Part shown: piece by piece, positions 53,188-61,913 of the stretch | Numbering within the stretch: position 1 is the stretch's first letter | How the letters are laid out: every line of letters starts with the position of its first letter | Origin: Phycisphaerae bacterium | GTDB taxonomy: Bacteria; Planctomycetota; Phycisphaerae; UBA1845; Fen-1342 | DNA: 64,000 bases | Direction of reading: 5' to 3' | Assembly: GCA_022072445.1 (NCBI GenBank) | Contig: JAJVHV010000001.1 | Coordinates: 124,001 to 188,000, forward strand | Made by a program: the position numbers and the translations under genes | The notes under the pieces: model-generated | Told to the model about the DNA's origin: nothing | What the model saw: only the letters and a program-made list of their open reading frames with translations | Database searches by the model: none

Positions 53188-54066
53188 GGCCGCGGGCTGC
53201 GAAGCCGCGGCGGCGCGGGCGACCCAGTCGGGGCCGAACAGATCGCTGATTTCGCGGTGTCGGAGCGGTCCGGGCCGAGGTTCCATTTCGTCGAGCCACT
53301 CGCGAATGACCGGAAGGCAGCGCTCATCGCGCGCCGCGGCCAGGACGCGCGCTGCGCCCCAGCGCACTTCGCGGATCGGGTCGCTCAGGAATTGGGCGGC
53401 GCGTGTCACGACGTCGTTGCGCATTGGCTTCCACTCGTCCGGTGTGAGCAGAAGCTCCCGGAGGTGCAGGTTCATCCGCTCGGCAAGCGAAACCCCCGTT
53501 CTGGCAATCAAACACGTTGGAAAGACGTCATACATCCCGGGTTGGGCGCCGATCGCGAGCATCCAGCGGTCGGCGGTCAGTGCGCTTTCGTCCGGATAGA
53601 GATCGTTGGTGAGCAGAGTGACCGTCACGTCGCCGCTCTCGGGAAGCAGTGCAATGCGCTGCTCCAGCGGCGTCGCCACCAGCCACGCGCCGAGCACGTC
53701 CACGAGGCGCGCGGCGGCGTTGCTTCGCGAGATCAGGTGGCGGGCCACGCCCAGCGCGTTGCGCACAACGTCCCGGTCCGCGTCCGCCAGCAGCTCATCC
53801 ACGATATCGGCCTCGCGGCCGGGCGAACGTTCGGCCGCGATGCCCAGAATCGCCGACGCGGCGCCGCTTGCTTCGCGCGAAAGCGGCCGGCTACGCAGCA
53901 GCCAGCGAAGCTCGTCGGGCGGGCCGCCGGCTCCCGGCAACCGCAACGTGATCGCGACAATCAGCCACACCGTCGCCGCGGAGAGCAGCCAGCTCGCTAT
54001 TCGCCGGCCAAGCGGCGCACGGTCCGCCGACGTCGTAGCTGCGGAATCGTGCGGCGAGGGCTTCAT
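53173..54066 (-). CDS. Membrane-anchored HEAT-like repeat protein, unknown function
   Basis: 297 residues from ATG 54066. One membrane helix (RIASWLLSAATVWLIVAITL) lies near residue 35. The outer or periplasmic part is helical, with repeats such as DIVDELLADADRDVVRNALG and AAQFLSDPIREVRWGAARVL, which look like HEAT/PBS-lyase-type repeats. The frame remains open upstream through the 27-bp minisatellite to 54321, which would add an N-terminal QAPAYSRES repeat; I consider that unlikely but cannot exclude it, since ATG 54066 has no clear ribosome binding site. It overlaps the AmrS gene by 15 bases at the 3' end. Confidence 0.7.
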   Translation of the reverse strand: MKPSPHDSAATTSADRAPLGRRIASWLLSAATVWLIVAITLRLPGAGGPPDELRWLLRSRPLSREASGAASAILGIAAERSPGREADIVDELLADADRDVVRNALGVARHLISRSNAAARLVDVLGAWLVATPLEQRIALLPESGDVTVTLLTNDLYPDESALTADRWMLAIGAQPGMYDVFPTCLIARTGVSLAERMNLHLRELLLTPDEWKPMRNDVVTRAAQFLSDPIREVRWGAARVLAAARDERCLPVIREWLDEMEPRPGPLRHREISDLFGPDWVARAAAASQPAASERP

Positions 54067-54076
54067 GCCGCAATCG

Positions 54077-54292
54077 TACGCCGGCGCCTGGTTCTTGTGG
54101 GAGTACGCTGGCGCGTGGCTTTCGCGGGAGTACGCTGGCGCCTGGCTTTCGCGGGAGTACGCTGGCGCCTGGCTTTCGCGGGAGTACGCTGGCGCCTGGC
54201 TTTCGCGGGAGTACGCTGGTGCGTGGCTTTCGCGGGAGTACGCCGGCGCCTGGTTCTTGTGGGAGTACGCTGGCGCCTGGCGCTCACGACAT
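54077..54292. repeat. 27-bp minisatellite, eight copies
   Basis: Copies begin every 27 bases at 54077, 54104, 54131, 54158, 54185, 54212, 54239 and 54266. The common unit is TACGCTGGCGCCTGGCTTTC followed by GCGGGAG. Copies 1 and 7 are identical to each other and differ from the rest (TTCTTGTGG in place of CTTTCGCGG), indicating a higher-order duplication of six units. Copy 8 is degraded at its end. It occupies most of the 312-base gap between two minus-strand genes. Confidence 0.95.
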
Positions 54293-54378
54293 AGGGATCG
54301 TCGCGAGACGAATCGCCGCAAGACGGATCCCGGCCGGAGCCCCGAACGCGCACGGCGCGCCCAGCCGAGCCCCGAGCG

Positions 54379-57327
54379 TCAGCGAGGGGTTCGACCTGGG
54401 CGTGCCCCCGAACTCGGCGAAGTCCGGCGCCGCGCCCGCCGCGGACGCCTCGATTCCGCCATCGCGCGGTAGTACGCGTCCAGCAGCGGACGCAGCCGCG
54501 GCGCCACGTTCTGCTCTGCCGGCGGCGCGATCGTCGTGGCGTCGTCAACTTCGCCGCGCGGTCGCAGGCGTTCGAGCGTCAGGTCCGTGGCTCGCCGCGT
54601 ACCCGCCGCGGCGCGCTCATCGCCCGGCCGGTAAGCATGCGAGGAACGCGCGACCGCGCCGCTGCGCTCGACGCCGCGCTGCGCGTGCAGACGCTCGACC
54701 GCGCGCGTGAACGCCTCCCGTCGCTCCGGCGAGCGCGTCAGGTCCTGAAACGTGCCTTCATCCAGCACCCCACGCCGCTTCAGCAGCTCCAGCAGGTCGG
54801 TCCGCTCCGCGCGGCCCGCTGAATCGATCGGCCCGTCGCCGACCGGCGGCGGCGCGTCGGATTCGACGTTGCCGTCAGCCCGCGGTTCCTTCGACGGCGG
54901 ATCGCCCACCGCGGTCTCGCCAGACGGCGCGGGGCCGGCCGGCGTGCTCGGCAGACGCTCGCCGGCGCCGCCACCTCCGCCAGAATCGCCTTCGCCGCTC
55001 GCGTCGGAGCGCGGCGGCGTCTCCCCAGATTCTTGCGGGCTGCCGGCACCGCGGTCGGCGGGGCGGCCGGCGCCGCTCTGGCCACTCTTGTCGGAAGGCT
55101 GGCGACTATCAGCTTGTTCGCCGGGAGTTTCCTGCTGGCCTGATTCACCGCCCGAATTGGACTCGCCCCGCGGCGCCTGCGACGGCGAGTCCGCGGGTTC
55201 GCCCTCGCGCGGTTCGCCCGGTTGCGAATCGCCATCCTGCGAATTCGTATCGCCCACCGCGACCTTCGAGTCGTCCGTCGAATTCAATTGGCCGCCGGCG
55301 TCGCTCGCGTCGCTGTTGGGCTGCTGCGCGAGCTTTCGTATCTGTTCAGCATTCTGACTGACGAATTTCTCCCAATCGTCGGCACCGCCCGCGCCGCCGC
55401 GTTCCGGCCGTTCGCCTTGGCCCTGCTCGGCCTGGCCGCGGCCGCTCTGGCCGCCAGCGCCGGGGCCGGGTCGTTCGTGCTGCGAGTCACCGCCGCTGTC
55501 CACGTTGTCGCCACGGTCGCCATTCGCACGATCGACCTCGTCCGCGCCACGGGTCGCGTCAGCGGCGCCGGCCTGGCCGGATTGCGGGTCGCTCTGCGGC
55601 GACTCACCGCCGCCGGCAGGTTCGTCGGCTTCGCTCGCACCGTCACCCGGGCGCGACGTGGGCTCGCCGGTCGGGGCCGAGCGCGTCAGCGTGAGAGCGG
55701 TGCTGCGTCCGGTCTGCGGGCTCGGGCGACCATCGGGTAAAACGCGCCGATCGCGCGCTTCGACCCAGCCAGCAGCCCGTTGCCCCGCCGCCAGCGGAAT
55801 GCGCTCCGTCGCGACGCGCACCTCGCCGACGCACCGTTCCGGATGTTCCTCGCCGGCCGCATCCGCATCGTGCGATCTACGCTCCGGTGCGATCACCAGC
55901 GGCAGTCGCCACGTCCCGCCATCGTCGCTGCTCAGTACGAAATCCGCCTCGCCGACGCCGAGATCATCGGCGACGTGGACGACCAGTTCGGCGATGACGG
56001 CAAGATCGACCGTCGCACCGACGGACGCATCCTCGGCCGGAGTGATCCATTCGACCGTCGGCGGCTCGTCGTGCCGCACGGTGATGCTGTGCCTCTCGGC
56101 CGCGCGTGGCCGCCGGCCGTAGGCGTCGCTGAATTCGATCCGATAGAGACCCGACTCCAGCAGCGGCACCTCCACGACGGCACGCGTCACGTCGGCGGCG
56201 TCGATCCGCATCCACGTCCGCGCGACTTCGTGATCGCCGAAGACGAAGACCGGATCGCGCAGCGCCGTGCGCCCCCGAATGGCGATCGTCGCCAGCGTGC
56301 CGGCCCAGGCTGTGATCTCCGGACTGCTTGATACCGCTCTGGGCAGACCCGTGTATGCCGGCGGCGAAAGCGCGACCTCGAACGCGAGGATGGCCGGCTG
56401 CGGCTGCACGCGAATGACGCCTTGAAGCGTCGCGTCACCCCCAGCCGCCGCATAGTGAATGTCGCCGACCACCTCCGATGCCGCCAGCGTCACACGCCAG
56501 CGCGACGAACCTCCCGCGCCGTCGATCGGCTGCATCCGCCGTCGCAGCCAACGCGCTCCCGCGCCATCGTCGGCCGGTCCATCGCTCGCTGGCACAACAC
56601 CGTTCGAGCCATGCCACGCGAATTCGATCTCGTCCGGCAGTACGCCGGCCGCGCTGACCTCGACCGCAAGCGGCTCGGATTCATAAACAACCGCGTCGCG
56701 CGCCGGCCGCTCCAGCGTCAGTCGTGTCGCCGTCGGCACTGCCGCCCCGCTGCCCAGCAGGCGTCCCAGCGACTGCGGCGCCGATTTCGGCGACAGCAGG
56801 CTGTATCCGGCGAACAAGCCGAGCAGCACCGCCCCCGCAATCGCGGCGCGGCGCGCCGCGCGCCGCACCGGCGGTCGTATCGCGCCGGCCACGCGCGCGT
56901 CGCGCGCCGCCTGCCGAATCGCCGCGCCGCTCGCTCCCTCCGGCTCCACCGTGTCGCGCGCCAACAGCACGCCGTTGATGATCGAGTTGTGTCGCACGCC
57001 CCCGTCGCGCTCGATCCGCCACGCCGCGAACAGGTCGCTGATTCGCGACGCGCGCCGCGCGAACGCCAGCCATATCGCAGTTCCCGCCGCCAGCGCCGCG
57101 GCGGCGATCAGACCCGGCACGAGCCCGACGTGCGGAACGCCCCCCGGCACGACGTGATCGACGACGACCAGGCTCAGCAACACGCCCAGCAGCACGCACG
57201 TCAGGACCGCCACGCCATCCGCCAGCCACTCGCGGGCCACGCGCCAGCGAAACGCCCCGAGCAACCCGCGCAGGACGCCGCGCGCGTCCGCGGCCCCGTC
57301 AGCCGGAGCGATCGAGTCTTGTGACAT
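54379..57327 (-). CDS. Large membrane protein, DUF4175-like, with long disordered linker
   Basis: 982 residues from ATG 57327. The N-terminus has two membrane helices (GVAVLTCVLLGVLLSLVVV, GLIAAAALAAGTAIWLAF) and a third after a basic stretch (AIAGAVLLGLFAGYSLL). Beta-rich repeats follow to about residue 550 (for example TRLTLERPARDAVVYESEPL). Residues about 550-850 are almost wholly Gly/Ser/Glu/Gln/Asp/Pro, surely disordered. A C-terminal helical segment has LLELLKRRGVLDEGTF, and the end (RLRPLLDAYYRAMAE) is common in planctomycete proteins of this kind. It is 17 bases downstream of the STN-like gene. Function unknown; the DUF4175 comparison is by architecture only. Confidence 0.78.
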   Translation of the reverse strand: MSQDSIAPADGAADARGVLRGLLGAFRWRVAREWLADGVAVLTCVLLGVLLSLVVVDHVVPGGVPHVGLVPGLIAAAALAAGTAIWLAFARRASRISDLFAAWRIERDGGVRHNSIINGVLLARDTVEPEGASGAAIRQAARDARVAGAIRPPVRRAARRAAIAGAVLLGLFAGYSLLSPKSAPQSLGRLLGSGAAVPTATRLTLERPARDAVVYESEPLAVEVSAAGVLPDEIEFAWHGSNGVVPASDGPADDGAGARWLRRRMQPIDGAGGSSRWRVTLAASEVVGDIHYAAAGGDATLQGVIRVQPQPAILAFEVALSPPAYTGLPRAVSSSPEITAWAGTLATIAIRGRTALRDPVFVFGDHEVARTWMRIDAADVTRAVVEVPLLESGLYRIEFSDAYGRRPRAAERHSITVRHDEPPTVEWITPAEDASVGATVDLAVIAELVVHVADDLGVGEADFVLSSDDGGTWRLPLVIAPERRSHDADAAGEEHPERCVGEVRVATERIPLAAGQRAAGWVEARDRRVLPDGRPSPQTGRSTALTLTRSAPTGEPTSRPGDGASEADEPAGGGESPQSDPQSGQAGAADATRGADEVDRANGDRGDNVDSGGDSQHERPGPGAGGQSGRGQAEQGQGERPERGGAGGADDWEKFVSQNAEQIRKLAQQPNSDASDAGGQLNSTDDSKVAVGDTNSQDGDSQPGEPREGEPADSPSQAPRGESNSGGESGQQETPGEQADSRQPSDKSGQSGAGRPADRGAGSPQESGETPPRSDASGEGDSGGGGGAGERLPSTPAGPAPSGETAVGDPPSKEPRADGNVESDAPPPVGDGPIDSAGRAERTDLLELLKRRGVLDEGTFQDLTRSPERREAFTRAVERLHAQRGVERSGAVARSSHAYRPGDERAAAGTRRATDLTLERLRPRGEVDDATTIAPPAEQNVAPRLRPLLDAYYRAMAESRRPRRARRRTSPSSGARPGRTPR

Positions 57328-57344
57328 GCGGGCGGGTCCGGATA

Positions 57345-58184
57345 CTACGGCGAGCGCAGCGTGACGCGTCCGCCGAGCTTCTGGTGAACGGCGATCGTGT
57401 TGTGAACGATCAGCTTTCCGTCGAACGTGCGGATCACGCCTTTGCCGCCGTTCTGGCTCCACGACTCGGGTTCGATCGACGTGGTGATGACGTCGACCAG
57501 TTGTGCCAGCCGCCGCGCCTGGCGCTCGCGCCCCGCATCGCGCTCGTCGTCGCGTTCGTCGGGGTTGTTGTTATCGAACTGGATCCGCACCCCGCTGGTC
57601 ACGCGGCCCATCACCGGCGCGTAACCGACGGCCCCGGGCGCCACCTGCGGCACCAGGCCGATCGGCGTGGTGTACGTCCGTCCGATCTCGATCGACGGAC
57701 TTTGTGTTTCACGTGAAACAACGTCGCGCACGTCGTAGACCCGCGTCACCATTTCCCCGCCCAGGTCCTCGTCGGTCGAAACGACCACCATCTCCGGGTC
57801 GGCCCGATAAGCGAGCTTCACGTCCTTGTCGGCGGCCTGGTTCAGGATCAGCCACAGCACACGCCCGACGTCCACGTGCCGCGCGCTGAACGATATTTTC
57901 TGCTCGCGCGACACGCCCGCTTCGTCGAGCTTGTCCCACTTCACGACCAGGTTGACGCGGCACTTTTCGGCGACCCAGGCGAACGCCTCTTCGAGCGTCG
58001 CGTCCTCGAATTGCACGCGGGCCACGCGCCGCTCGAGCAACACGGTCGCTGGCAGGTCCGACTCGGTGACGCGCACCTGCCGCGGCGGACGCGGCTTGGG
58101 TTGCTGTTTCCTGGCCGAGCGCGTCTGTGCGTCGGCGCTGGTGAGGAGAAGTCCCAGAACCGAGAGAACGCAGACGAGACGCAT
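57345..58184 (-). CDS. Exported STN/secretin-N-like protein; carries a parS site
   Basis: 279 residues from ATG 58184. The signal peptide is LVCVLSVLGLLLTSADAQ, then a basic stretch. Residues about 60-150 (VQFEDATLEEAFAWVAEKC to LWLILNQA) match the secretin and TonB short N-terminal domain pattern seen in many planctomycete exported proteins. The C-terminal half resembles a region after it with TRVYDVRDVVSRET and DVITTSIEPESW. Gene spacing of 17 bases to the DUF4175-like gene suggests an operon. The codons for VVSRET contain the parS palindrome. There is no outer-membrane secretin domain, so it is not a secretin itself. Confidence 0.8.
   Translation of the reverse strand: MRLVCVLSVLGLLLTSADAQTRSARKQQPKPRPPRQVRVTESDLPATVLLERRVARVQFEDATLEEAFAWVAEKCRVNLVVKWDKLDEAGVSREQKISFSARHVDVGRVLWLILNQAADKDVKLAYRADPEMVVVSTDEDLGGEMVTRVYDVRDVVSRETQSPSIEIGRTYTTPIGLVPQVAPGAVGYAPVMGRVTSGVRIQFDNNNPDERDDERDAGRERQARRLAQLVDVITTSIEPESWSQNGGKGVIRTFDGKLIVHNTIAVHQKLGGRVTLRSP
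57705..57720. promoter_or_regulatory. parS chromosome-partitioning site
   Basis: TGTTTCACGTGAAACA is a perfect 16-base palindrome and matches the consensus ParB-binding parS site of chromosomes exactly. It lies inside the STN-like gene, encoding VSRET on the minus strand. A given 16-mer is expected about 0.000015 times in 64 kb by chance, less in G+C-rich DNA. I saw no second copy in the window. Confidence 0.88.
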
Positions 58185-58323
58185 GAAGATTATCTCCACC
58201 GGCGGGTCGGTTTGTCGGCAGCCTGCCGCTATTATCGCCGCTCCCGAGTGACCAGGCGAGCACTGTGCTTTCCCGGTTACGTCCCGGCACGGCCGTCCCG
58301 CTTGTAAGTGACTGGAACCAATA

Positions 58324-59037
58324 GTGTTACGCGTATTGCTCTGCAATGACGACGGAATCGACGCGCCGGGCCTCGCGACGCTGATCGCGGTCGTCCGCGA
58401 ACTCGGTCATGCACCCATCGTCGTCGCCCCGCGCACGCAGATGAGCATGTGCGGGCACGCGATTTCCGGACGCGACGCGGTCTCGGTCGAATTGCACGCG
58501 ACGACCGATGGCGTGCCGCGGTATGCCGTCGACGGAACGCCCGCCGACTGCGTGCGGGTGGCGTTGCGGCACCTGCCCATCGGGCCGGTCGACCGGGTGA
58601 TCGCCGGAATCAATCGCGGTGCCAACGCCGGTGTCGACGTTTACTACTCGGGCACCGCGGCGGCGGCCCGCGAGGCGGCAATTCTGGGCGTTCCGGCGAT
58701 TGCGGTCTCGCAACTCATCCGCGCGGATTTCGACGACGACTGGACCCCTCCCGGTCGGAATGCGGCGCTGGCGCTGCGCGAGATATTACCGGAGCGCGCG
58801 CGGCCGCGGGGCACGACGTTTGTGAACGTCAACCTTCCCGAGTTCCGCGACGGTTGCGCGCCGCGCGGGCTGCGCTGGTGCGACCTGACACCGGCGCCGT
58901 TGCTGATCGAGTATCAGGACCGTGCGGGCGCGGTCCGCAACACCGGTTCGTATTTTGCGCGACCGGCGCCCGCGGGGTACGACTTTGCGCTGCTGCTGGA
59001 AGGGTGGATTACGCTGACGCGTGTGGCGATATTCTGA
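58324..59037 (+). CDS. surE: 5'/3'-nucleotidase SurE
   Basis: 237 residues from GTG 58324. The family's N-terminal signature appears as LRVLLCNDDGIDAPGLATL with the metal-binding Asp pair. VVAPRTQMSMCGHAIS and VDGTPADCVRVAL are the next conserved blocks, and VIAGINRGANAGVDVYYSGT is the nucleotide-site loop. SurE removes phosphate from nucleoside monophosphates under stress. The gene is divergent from the STN-like gene with 139 bases between starts. The pcm and rpoS genes found next to it in gammaproteobacteria are absent. Confidence 0.95.
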   Translation: MLRVLLCNDDGIDAPGLATLIAVVRELGHAPIVVAPRTQMSMCGHAISGRDAVSVELHATTDGVPRYAVDGTPADCVRVALRHLPIGPVDRVIAGINRGANAGVDVYYSGTAAAAREAAILGVPAIAVSQLIRADFDDDWTPPGRNAALALREILPERARPRGTTFVNVNLPEFRDGCAPRGLRWCDLTPAPLLIEYQDRAGAVRNTGSYFARPAPAGYDFALLLEGWITLTRVAIF

Positions 59038-59151
59038 CCGCGCCCGCGTGCTCGGCGAATTGTGCGGGCGGCGCGCCCGAGCGCGCTACTTCAGACGCGC
59101 CAGCGCATCGACGATAGGTTGATGCACAAACTGCCCGGGGGTCGGTCAATC

Positions 59152-59592
59152 ATGCGCGGATCTCCTGTTCACGTCGACGCACTGGCGCAGATGCCGGATC
59201 GCTTCCTGCGCTCGCTCGCGGCGCGCCTCGGCCAGACCGAGCCGATAGCAGCGGGCGCCGGCGAGCGCCGCGTCCCATACTCGCCGACGGCCGGAATCAG
59301 CGTGACGCTGCGAACGAGCACCGGCGCCACCGTGCGGGCGCGCGCTTATGGGACGGAGCTCAGCACGGACGAAATCCGCCTGATTCACGGAGCGTTCTGC
59401 CACGTCGGCACCAGCGCCGTCGTCGATCTGCCGACGCGCGATGGGGAACTCGTCTCGGCCGCCGGCACTGTCGTGCACTGCAAGTACCTCGAATCGCGGC
59501 TGTACGAGATCGTCGTGCACTGGAATCAGGCGCTTGAAGTGCCGCTCTTCGCGACCTGCGCGGAACCGCCCGCCAGCCTGCCGCAAGCCTGA
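59152..59592 (+). CDS. Small protein with possible PilZ-like domain
   Basis: 146 residues from ATG 59152, with GGGGTCGG upstream; in-frame ATGs at 59062 and 59122 are alternatives. A helical N-terminus (DRFLRSLAARLG) is followed by a beta-barrel-like segment (SVTLRTSTGATVRARAYGTE, CHVGTSAVVDLPTRDGEL, YEIVVHWNQALEVP). The length and strand order recall PilZ domains, but the RxxxR and D/NxSxxG c-di-GMP motifs are not evident, so binding is doubtful. It stands alone between surE and the SGNH gene. Confidence 0.6.
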   Translation: MRGSPVHVDALAQMPDRFLRSLAARLGQTEPIAAGAGERRVPYSPTAGISVTLRTSTGATVRARAYGTELSTDEIRLIHGAFCHVGTSAVVDLPTRDGELVSAAGTVVHCKYLESRLYEIVVHWNQALEVPLFATCAEPPASLPQA

Positions 59593-59630
59593 TCACGCGC
59601 CGAGCCGAAGCTCAGAGCGCCTATCAGAAA

Positions 59631-59680
59631 CCCGCACGCGAGTGCCGGGCGGTGTAAACCCACCACTCGCGTGGTGGGTT
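59631..59680. repeat. Paired palindromes with GCGA/TCGC loops
   Basis: CCCGCAC-GCGA-GTGCCGGG (59631-59649, one bulge) is followed by the perfect AACCCACCAC-TCGC-GTGGTGGGTT (59657-59680). The second is followed by CTGTTGGCGTTTCTT and may serve as a terminator for the preceding gene. The shared CAC-GCGA-GTG core links them to the palindromes at 12309 and 12555. Confidence 0.8.
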
Positions 59681-59724
59681 CTGTTGGCGTTTCTTAGAAT
59701 GAAGTGGTGGTCGAAGCGAACCTG

Positions 59725-61893
59725 ATGGACAGTCCGTCCGAACCGGCCGCGCCCACGCCGGTGACGATCTCGCGCCGGCGCCGCTGGCTCTTTCGCGCCG
59801 TCTGCGCCGCGTTGCCCGTCGTCGCGCTGGTCGCCGCGGAGGGGCTTTGCCGCTGGGCGGGTTACGGCGGCTATCCGCCGGCCATTCTGCGCGTTGGCAG
59901 CGACGGGACGCGTACCTGGTACACGACGCATCGGCCGGGCGTCGACACCTACTTTCACCAGCGGCTCTCGCTGACCGGCGGAGTGCGTGCTTTCACCTTC
60001 CGCACGCCCAAGCCGCCACAGACGTTTCGCGTCTTCATGTTCGGCGGCTCGGCGATGCAGGGCTATCCCCAGCCGCTCAATCTGACGAACGGGGCATTCC
60101 TCGAGGCGATGCTGAGCGACGCGTGGAGCGGCGAGCGCCGCGCCGAGGTGCTCAACTTCGGCGCGACCGCGATGGCAAGCTTCCCGGCGGCCTGCTTTCT
60201 GGATGAGACCATCGACCTGCAACCCGACCTCGTGATCGTCATGAGCGGAAACAACGAGTTCTACGGGGCGTTCGGCGTCGCGTCGCTTCATCGTTTCGGC
60301 ACCACGCCCTGGGGGATGCGGCTGACGCGCTGGATGCGGCAGTGGGGGCTGGCGCAGTGGCTGGACACGCTGCTCGTCACGCCGCCGGCCGACGAACGCG
60401 TCCGGCGGCAGACGCTCATGGAGCGCGTCGTGGCGGTCGGGCAGATCGCCGCCGATGATCCGCTGCGCGCCGCCGCCGACCGCGCGCTGGAGGCCAATCT
60501 CCGGCAGATGGCGCGGCGCTGCCGGGCGCGCGGCGTGCCGCTGATCCTGTGCACACTGCCGACGAACGAGCGCGGGATGGCGCCCATCGGCGCGGACGTC
60601 GAACCGAAGCTGCCGGCGGCACAGCGTGCGGAATTCGACGCGCTGCGGGCGCGAGCAGAACAGGAGGTGCGCGACGGTGTCGCTGGCGCCGCGGACACGC
60701 TCCGCCGGGCGCTGGCGATCGACAGCGGCAGCGCGGGCCTGCATTTCCTGCTGGCGCAGGCGCTGCGCGCCGCGGGCGACCCGGACGGAGCGCGGCGCTG
60801 CTTCATCGAGGCCCGCGACCGCGACACGATGCCCTGGCGGGCGTCGTCGCGCATCAACGACGTGGTCCGCCGCGTGGCTGCCGACGAGAGCGCGATATTC
60901 TGCGACATGGAAGCGGCATTTCGGGCCGCTAGCCCGGATGGGACAATCGGCTGGGAGCTGATGGACGACCACGTGCACATGTCGTTGCGCGGGCAGGCGC
61001 TCTTCGCGCAGGTGATCGCGCGGACCATCGCCGATCGGACCGACGCCCCAACGTCCGCCGACGCGCGCAGAAGCGAGGGCGGCCCGCCCGCGGCGCCGCA
61101 CTCGATTTTGCCGCGGCTCTCGCACGAAGCGCTCCACAAGCTGCCGGCGTGGGACGAGTACGCCCGGCGGCTCGGCCGCAACGAGTTCGACGCGTACTGC
61201 GCTGCGAGCCGCATGCGGACGCTGTTCGATATTCCTTTCATGGCGCGGGCCAATCCCGAGGCGCAAGCCCGCGCCGCACAGCGCTGCGACGAGCTACTCG
61301 CCGCGATGTCGGAGGCCGACCGCGCCGCCGTGCGGCAATGGAAAGACGATCCGGCGTTGCACGTCAGCAACCACCGGCCGATCACGATGGTCGTGGCCTA
61401 TCAACGCATGCTCGCCGGCGACGTCGGCGGTGCGGCAGAGTTGTTCGCCATCGCGCGCCGCAGCGTGACCAACGTCTCGCTCTGGCGGCTGCAACTCGAC
61501 TGGTGCTGGCTGCATTGCCGGCAGCGACTGGCGGCGCCACAGGCGGAGGAAGATCGCGCCGTGCTGGCCGACGCGATCGAGGTCGGCGAGCTGCTGCGGC
61601 GGTTCGGGGGGTTCCACGACGCGCTGGGGCCCAGCTATCTCGGCATGGTCTACAACATGGCCGGCGACCACGCGGCGGCGATTCAGCTTCTGGATGACGC
61701 CGTGCGCTATGCGCGTGGCGTCGAGGGCTGGCCGGTGGTAGTGGCGCTGGCCGATTCGCTGGTGCGCACCGGGCAGGCGGGTCGCGCCAGGCTGCTGCTG
61801 GAGCTGGCGCAGCGCGACCCCGCGATGCGGGCGGGCGCCGCCCAGCTCCTGAGCCGCCTGAATTCGGCCGCCGCCTCGCAGCCGGCACCCTAG
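59725..61893 (+). CDS. Membrane-anchored SGNH-hydrolase-like protein with TPR-like C-terminus
   Basis: 722 residues from ATG 59725; GTG 59704 is an alternative. One membrane helix (RAVCAALPVVALVAAEGLC) lies near the N-terminus. The SGNH hydrolase blocks follow: VFMFGGSAMQG (block I serine), VIVMSGNNEFYG (block III Asn) and MDDHVHMSLRG (block V Asp-His). These suggest an esterase or acyltransferase on the outside of the membrane. TPR-like helices (TLRRALAIDSGSAGLHFLLA) are inserted before block V and more fill the C-terminal 250 residues. The next gene follows after 20 bases, probably co-transcribed. Confidence 0.84.
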   Translation: MDSPSEPAAPTPVTISRRRRWLFRAVCAALPVVALVAAEGLCRWAGYGGYPPAILRVGSDGTRTWYTTHRPGVDTYFHQRLSLTGGVRAFTFRTPKPPQTFRVFMFGGSAMQGYPQPLNLTNGAFLEAMLSDAWSGERRAEVLNFGATAMASFPAACFLDETIDLQPDLVIVMSGNNEFYGAFGVASLHRFGTTPWGMRLTRWMRQWGLAQWLDTLLVTPPADERVRRQTLMERVVAVGQIAADDPLRAAADRALEANLRQMARRCRARGVPLILCTLPTNERGMAPIGADVEPKLPAAQRAEFDALRARAEQEVRDGVAGAADTLRRALAIDSGSAGLHFLLAQALRAAGDPDGARRCFIEARDRDTMPWRASSRINDVVRRVAADESAIFCDMEAAFRAASPDGTIGWELMDDHVHMSLRGQALFAQVIARTIADRTDAPTSADARRSEGGPPAAPHSILPRLSHEALHKLPAWDEYARRLGRNEFDAYCAASRMRTLFDIPFMARANPEAQARAAQRCDELLAAMSEADRAAVRQWKDDPALHVSNHRPITMVVAYQRMLAGDVGGAAELFAIARRSVTNVSLWRLQLDWCWLHCRQRLAAPQAEEDRAVLADAIEVGELLRRFGGFHDALGPSYLGMVYNMAGDHAAAIQLLDDAVRYARGVEGWPVVVALADSLVRTGQAGRARLLLELAQRDPAMRAGAAQLLSRLNSAAASQPAP

Positions 61894-61913
61894 CCCGCCG
61901 CTACACTGCCAAC

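Noticed and set aside
54067-54321. N-terminal extension of the HEAT-like membrane protein through the 27-bp repeats
   Set aside because: The extension would add only QAPAYSRES repeats before the membrane helix and has no ribosome binding site; kept as an open question in the minisatellite finding.
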